From Pseudomonadota bacterium (GTDB lineage: Bacteria; Pseudomonadota; Gammaproteobacteria; Enterobacterales; Enterobacteriaceae), in NCBI GenBank assembly GCA_023454395.1, contig JAEYFY010000361.1, positions 1 through 9,747 on the forward strand: a stretch of DNA of 9,747 bases, in the 5' to 3' direction. Position 1 is the first letter of the stretch; each line of letters starts with the position of its first letter. A program made the translations under genes and the position numbers. The notes under the pieces were generated by a model that saw only the letters and a list, made by a program, of their open reading frames with translations, did not search any database and had not been told where the DNA came from. This document shows positions 6,879-9,747 of the stretch, one piece after another.

Positions 6879-8336
6879 CTATTTTTTTTCACTGGTAGGT
6901 GAATTTTTATCCAATTTGTAAGCGTTAGTACTTATTGTTTTAGCCATACCTTTGAAAATAAATAAGTGCGCAGGCATCATGGCAAACCAATAAAGTAATC
7001 CACTAAATCCAGCAGGATGCCACCAAGCACGAACATCTATTGAACGAAGATGACCACTGTCGTGGATCGTGAAAGAGAGTCTGCCTAAACCGGGCGCTTT
7101 CATTCCAAATAACAGTGTGAGCTGTTTTTCAGGCTCCAGTTTAATCACTCGCCAACCATCAATCATATCGCCAAGTTCTAACGTTTCTCGAGAAGGTCGT
7201 CCGTAAGTGACTTTATTCCCTGCAATATCATCCATAATGGCGCGTGTTTTCCATAAGGCGTTACCATAGAAATACCCTTGTTCACCGCCGATTTGTTGCA
7301 CTGTATGCCAAAGGGATGCCGCGCTTGCAGGTGTGGATACTGTGCAACCCGCATTTTTAGGGTAATAGCCATAGCCGGGTTTCCAGCGACTACGAACCGC
7401 CGAAGAGTAACCCCAATCTTGGTTATCTAACGCGGCCTCTTCATCAGCGAGTGTTTCTTTTACCGCATCATCAAATTTAATTAGAGACTGAGGGATCAGT
7501 TTACGTAATCGCTCATCGTTGGCAGGAAGATCATATTTCAGCCCTTGGATCAGTTCTTTGGCAATCGAGGTGGGCACAGACGTTATCATACTGATAAATC
7601 CTGCCGAAATTAAACTCGCTGGCATTGGGATGGGAATTAGCATCCGCTTTTTACCCGAAATTTTAATAAAGCGCTCAAAAAGTGTTTGATAGCTGATGTA
7701 TTCAGGGCCACCTGCATCAAAAATCCGGTGCTGATGTGTAGGGTGATGAATAATTTCCGTTAAATAGTGAATTAAATTTTTTAAGGCAATAGGGGAGGAT
7801 TTTGACCGAACCCAGCGAGGTGGCGTAAGAATGGGGAGGTTATAAACCATATCACGCATAATTTCAAAAGCGGCTGAACCAGGACCGACAATCATTGAGG
7901 TACGAATTTCTGTTACCGGGATGGAGCTGGTTCTTAATACTTCACCTGTCAGTTTTCGTGCAATAAGGTGAGGAGAGTATTGTTGATCTTCATGTTGTAA
8001 GGCACTTAAAAAGATAATTTGTTGAACGTTGGAGCCTTCAAGTGCTTCAACAACATTAATGGCAGCTTGACGCTCTAGTTCAATTAGATTATGCGCATCT
8101 CCCATACTATGAACAAGATAATAAACGATATCAGTATCGTGCATAACACTGTTTAAGGTTTCTGGATCATGTAAATCGACAAAGATACAGCGTGTATTTT
8201 CCCAACCTTGAGACATCATCCAGTCAATTCTACGAGCGCCGGCAGTGACCTGATGACCTTGTTTTATCAGAGCTGGAATAAGATTTTGACCAATATGCCC
8301 ACTGGCACCAAGTACTAATACACGCTGTTGATTCAT
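6879..8336 (-). CDS. ybjT: YbjT: NAD(P)-binding SDR-type protein with DUF2867 domain
   Basis: A 485-residue protein matching E. coli YbjT (476 residues) along its length. Residues 5-20 (RVLVLGASGHIGQNLI) form the first strand and the GxxGxxG dinucleotide-binding loop of an atypical short-chain dehydrogenase fold. YYLVHSMGD (71-79), GPGSAAFEIMRDMVYNLPIL (152-171, with LTPPRWVRS following) and the ITSVP region are strongly conserved. The C-terminal DUF2867 part includes WGYSSAVRSRWKPGYGYYPK, LTLLFGMKAPGLGRL and a single likely membrane-associated segment at about 443-468. The canonical YxxxK catalytic pair is not evident, so it may bind NAD(P)H without being an ordinary dehydrogenase. The substrate is unknown. 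It lies 112 bases upstream of artP on the same strand, with no strong terminator between, so some read-through into art is possible. Its ribosome binding site is weak. Confidence 0.93.
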   Translation of the reverse strand: MNQQRVLVLGASGHIGQNLIPALIKQGHQVTAGARRIDWMMSQGWENTRCIFVDLHDPETLNSVMHDTDIVYYLVHSMGDAHNLIELERQAAINVVEALEGSNVQQIIFLSALQHEDQQYSPHLIARKLTGEVLRTSSIPVTEIRTSMIVGPGSAAFEIMRDMVYNLPILTPPRWVRSKSSPIALKNLIHYLTEIIHHPTHQHRIFDAGGPEYISYQTLFERFIKISGKKRMLIPIPMPASLISAGFISMITSVPTSIAKELIQGLKYDLPANDERLRKLIPQSLIKFDDAVKETLADEEAALDNQDWGYSSAVRSRWKPGYGYYPKNAGCTVSTPASAASLWHTVQQIGGEQGYFYGNALWKTRAIMDDIAGNKVTYGRPSRETLELGDMIDGWRVIKLEPEKQLTLLFGMKAPGLGRLSFTIHDSGHLRSIDVRAWWHPAGFSGLLYWFAMMPAHLFIFKGMAKTISTNAYKLDKNSPTSEKK

Positions 8337-8350
8337 GGCTAATCCATTGT

Positions 8351-8372
8351 AAAAAGAGAACGTTATCGTTCT
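8351..8372 (-). terminator. Hairpin terminator after lysO
   Basis: On the minus strand AGAACG-ATAA-CGTTCT forms a 6-base stem with a 4-base loop, followed by CTTTTT. It falls 16 bases after the lysO stop and 14 bases before the ybjT start, so it should largely separate lysO from ybjT. The short stem suggests partial termination. I could not find a clear ybjT promoter downstream of it, so ybjT may depend on read-through or on a promoter inside lysO. Confidence 0.6.
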
Positions 8373-8388
8373 ATTGTTACTGATTTTT

Positions 8389-9291
8389 CTATGAAGTAAA
8401 GAACGCCATCAAGATTGGTGTGATTAAACTTAACACGAATCCATGCACAATCGCTGCTGGCACAATGGCAACACCGCCACTGCGTTGTAAAACAGGCAAG
8501 GTAAAGTCCATAGATGTTGAACCACAAATCCCTAACGCCGTATTTCTATAACGATTAACAATAATAGGAATAAGCATAATTGCCGCTAATTCACGCATTA
8601 AGTCATTGAAAAATGCAGTACTACCAATAACAGGGCCAAATGCATCAGTGAGCACAATACCCGATAATGAATACCAACCATAACCTGATGCAATCGCTAA
8701 TCCCATTTTCATCGGTAATCCTAGTAAGTAAGCTGCTAAAGCACCACCAGCAAGCGCACTAACGCCCATCACGACGGCAATGGTTGTTCCTCGACGGTTG
8801 ATAAGAATTTGCTTTGGACTCATTCCGCTATTGCGTAATTGTAACCCGACTAACCAAAGTAAGAAGATAAGCGCGCCTTGGCTGGCATGAGAGGCATAAT
8901 GGAAAATTGACCAGCCTGTTAAACCGACAAAGAAACCCACAACAACGACACCGCATAATTGCAGCGATTCAAGTACCATTTTTATGCGTGAAGGGGGCTT
9001 GGACTGTTTATGCGCAGGGACGTGCCAAGGATCTTTTTTATCCAGTAACCATAAAAACAGTAAGTTGGCACCAAATGTACATAAAAAGAAAACACTAGCA
9101 TAAGAAAGAATCGAGACTAAGTTTTCACCAATATTATCTAGCATGGCTAAACTAACGCCCATTAGAAATAGGATAACGTAAACCATCGCGCTAAGCAGGC
9201 GGTTTGCCAGATGAAGTAATGGGCGATTGTTTAACTTAATCAAATACCCTACAAAAAGCGGAAGTAGGATAATTAATAATCCTGATAGCAT
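8389..9291 (-). CDS. lysO: L-lysine exporter LysO (YbjE)
   Basis: A 300-residue polytopic inner-membrane protein, one residue longer than E. coli LysO/YbjE and similar throughout (Lys_export family, formerly DUF340). Diagnostic stretches are SGLLIILLPLFVGYLI (3-18), LFLMGVSLAMLDN (41-53), LESLQLCGVVVVGF (107-120), VGLQLRNSGM (148-157), SGYGWYSLSGI (202-212), GPVIGSTAFFNDLMRE (219-234) and TSMDFTLPVLQRSGG (259-273). Acidic residues in or near membrane segments (D52, D230, E234) are candidates for lysine or proton handling. The E. coli protein exports lysine and the toxic analogue thialysine, and its expression is linked to ArgR and lysine. The start is supported by AAGGAA six bases upstream. 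It has its own promoter and terminator and is divergent from ybjD; E. coli carries aqpZ between the two. Confidence 0.95.
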   Translation of the reverse strand: MLSGLLIILLPLFVGYLIKLNNRPLLHLANRLLSAMVYVILFLMGVSLAMLDNIGENLVSILSYASVFFLCTFGANLLFLWLLDKKDPWHVPAHKQSKPPSRIKMVLESLQLCGVVVVGFFVGLTGWSIFHYASHASQGALIFLLWLVGLQLRNSGMSPKQILINRRGTTIAVVMGVSALAGGALAAYLLGLPMKMGLAIASGYGWYSLSGIVLTDAFGPVIGSTAFFNDLMRELAAIMLIPIIVNRYRNTALGICGSTSMDFTLPVLQRSGGVAIVPAAIVHGFVLSLITPILMAFFTS

Positions 9292-9632
9292 TTCTATTCC
9301 TTACTGAGTGTGCTTAAATTATAAAATAAACTAATAACGTGAATTGGATTATAACATTTACTTATGATGTTGTGGATACAGAAATTAAGATAAGTCTAAA
9401 ATATTTATTAAGGCTAACGAGCCTACCATGTTTAGGTGTAAGAGGCTTTAATTGATTGAAAAGCGAACAAAATGGGTATATATCGAATAGTTGAGTAAAT
9501 TTTATTACGGCTATCTTGAACTGTGATTTAATGAAAATACACATTAAGTGAAATTATTGCTGATTAAGCATAAAGTGAAGATAGGAAGAATAAAATAAAA
9601 CCATAGCTTAGTCGCAACTGACGAGGGAATTT
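9292..9632. other. 341-base intergenic region between lysO and ybjD
   Basis: Very AT-rich gap between divergent genes. It contains the lysO promoter on its left. A small perfect hairpin, AGGCT-AACG-AGCCT, lies at 9411-9424, and on the plus strand TTGAAA (9456-9461) with TATATC (9479-9484) at 17 bases is a weak candidate promoter for ybjD. Short open frames here lack ribosome binding sites and family resemblance. No lysine-riboswitch pattern was recognised upstream of lysO. In E. coli aqpZ occupies this position; no remnant of it is recognisable. Confidence 0.5.
9348..9376 (-). promoter_or_regulatory. Promoter of lysO with extended -10
   Basis: On the minus strand TGTTATAAT (9356-9348) is a perfect extended -10 (TG, one base, TATAAT). 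TCCACA (9376-9371), 17 bases further up, matches four of six -35 positions. The start would be near 9341, giving a leader of about 50 bases. One half ARG-box (ATTCA on the minus strand, TGAAT at 9340-9344) lies at the start site, but the full palindrome is not there. Confidence 0.65.
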
Positions 9633-9747
9633 ATGTATTTAGAAAGAGTGGAAATAGTTGGATTCCGTGGACTTAATCGTCTTTCATTACCTCTTGATAT
9701 GAATACAGTCTTAGTGGGTGAAAATGCGTGGGGTAAAAGCTCATTAC
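9633..9747 (+). CDS. ybjD: YbjD, OLD-family ATP-dependent nuclease-like protein (N-terminal 38 codons, cut by window edge)
   Basis: Only the N-terminus is in the window. It reads MYLERVEIVGFRGLNRLSL and then NTVLVGENAWGKSSL, matching the start of E. coli YbjD. The Walker A / P-loop is GENAWGKSS (residues 29-37), the form used by SMC/RecF-like ATPases of the OLD family, which usually join this ATPase to a C-terminal TOPRIM nuclease domain. That second domain is outside the window, so nuclease function is inferred from the family. The start at 9633 has GAGGGA (9623-9628) just upstream. Its neighbour lysO is divergent, as in E. coli apart from the missing aqpZ. Confidence 0.92.
   Translation, partial: MYLERVEIVGFRGLNRLSLPLDMNTVLVGENAWGKSSL

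Noticed and set aside
9362..9544. 60-codon minus-strand open frame in the lysO-ybjD gap
   Set aside because: No Shine-Dalgarno sequence, overlaps the lysO promoter, and the composition is what AT-rich non-coding DNA gives.
9292..9560. Lysine riboswitch (L box) upstream of lysO
   Set aside because: The region was read on the minus strand for conserved L-box segments; none was recognisable and the predicted leader of about 50 bases is too short.
1..9747. Mobile element, prophage, CRISPR array or defence island
   Set aside because: No transposase, integrase, terminal repeats, regularly spaced repeats or tRNA were seen; gene content is syntenic core chromosome.

Overview
The window looks like a core-chromosome segment of a low-GC enterobacterium of the Morganellaceae, most probably Proteus (P. 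mirabilis or a close relative). This rests on three things: proteins that align along their full length with Escherichia coli K-12 proteins as I remember them, clear AT-richness with AT-rich codon choice, and an order of genes that is a shortened version of the E. coli grxA-to-ybjD region. The genus call is inference; no search was run.

Layout. Left edge (1-800): the start of grxA (minus, cut by the window edge), divergent from the small membrane protein gene ybjC, which ends at an AT-rich hairpin terminator. Positions 809-2560: ybjN followed 30 bases later by rlmC (23S rRNA U747 methyltransferase), closed by a clear terminator. Positions 2591-3790: a Bcr/CflA-type MFS drug transporter gene, ending in a bidirectional terminator shared with the convergent art operon. 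Positions 3885-6766 (minus): artP-artI-artQ-artM, a complete arginine ABC importer (ATPase, periplasmic binding protein, two permeases). An ArgR-like operator and promoter lie in front of artP. Positions 6879-8336 (minus): ybjT, an NAD(P)-binding SDR-type protein with a DUF2867 domain. Positions 8389-9291 (minus): lysO (ybjE), the lysine exporter, with a good extended -10 promoter and a terminator behind it. Right edge (9633-9747): the first 38 codons of ybjD, an OLD-family ATPase.

How the genes relate. The window pairs basic amino-acid uptake (Art) with basic amino-acid export (LysO); in E. coli both are linked to ArgR. The other genes are housekeeping or stress-related (glutaredoxin, YbjN, rRNA methylation). 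Compared with E. coli, nfsA-rimK (between ybjC and ybjN), potFGHI-ybjO (between ybjN and rlmC), the separate artJ, the genes between artP and ybjT, those between ybjT and ybjE, and aqpZ are not present here; an MFS gene sits between rlmC and art instead.

No mobile element, CRISPR array, tRNA, rRNA or phage gene was seen, and I found no convincing undescribed system. The interest is in regulatory DNA (the art operator region, the nested hairpins before ybjN, the lysO-ybjD gap) and in gene-content differences.
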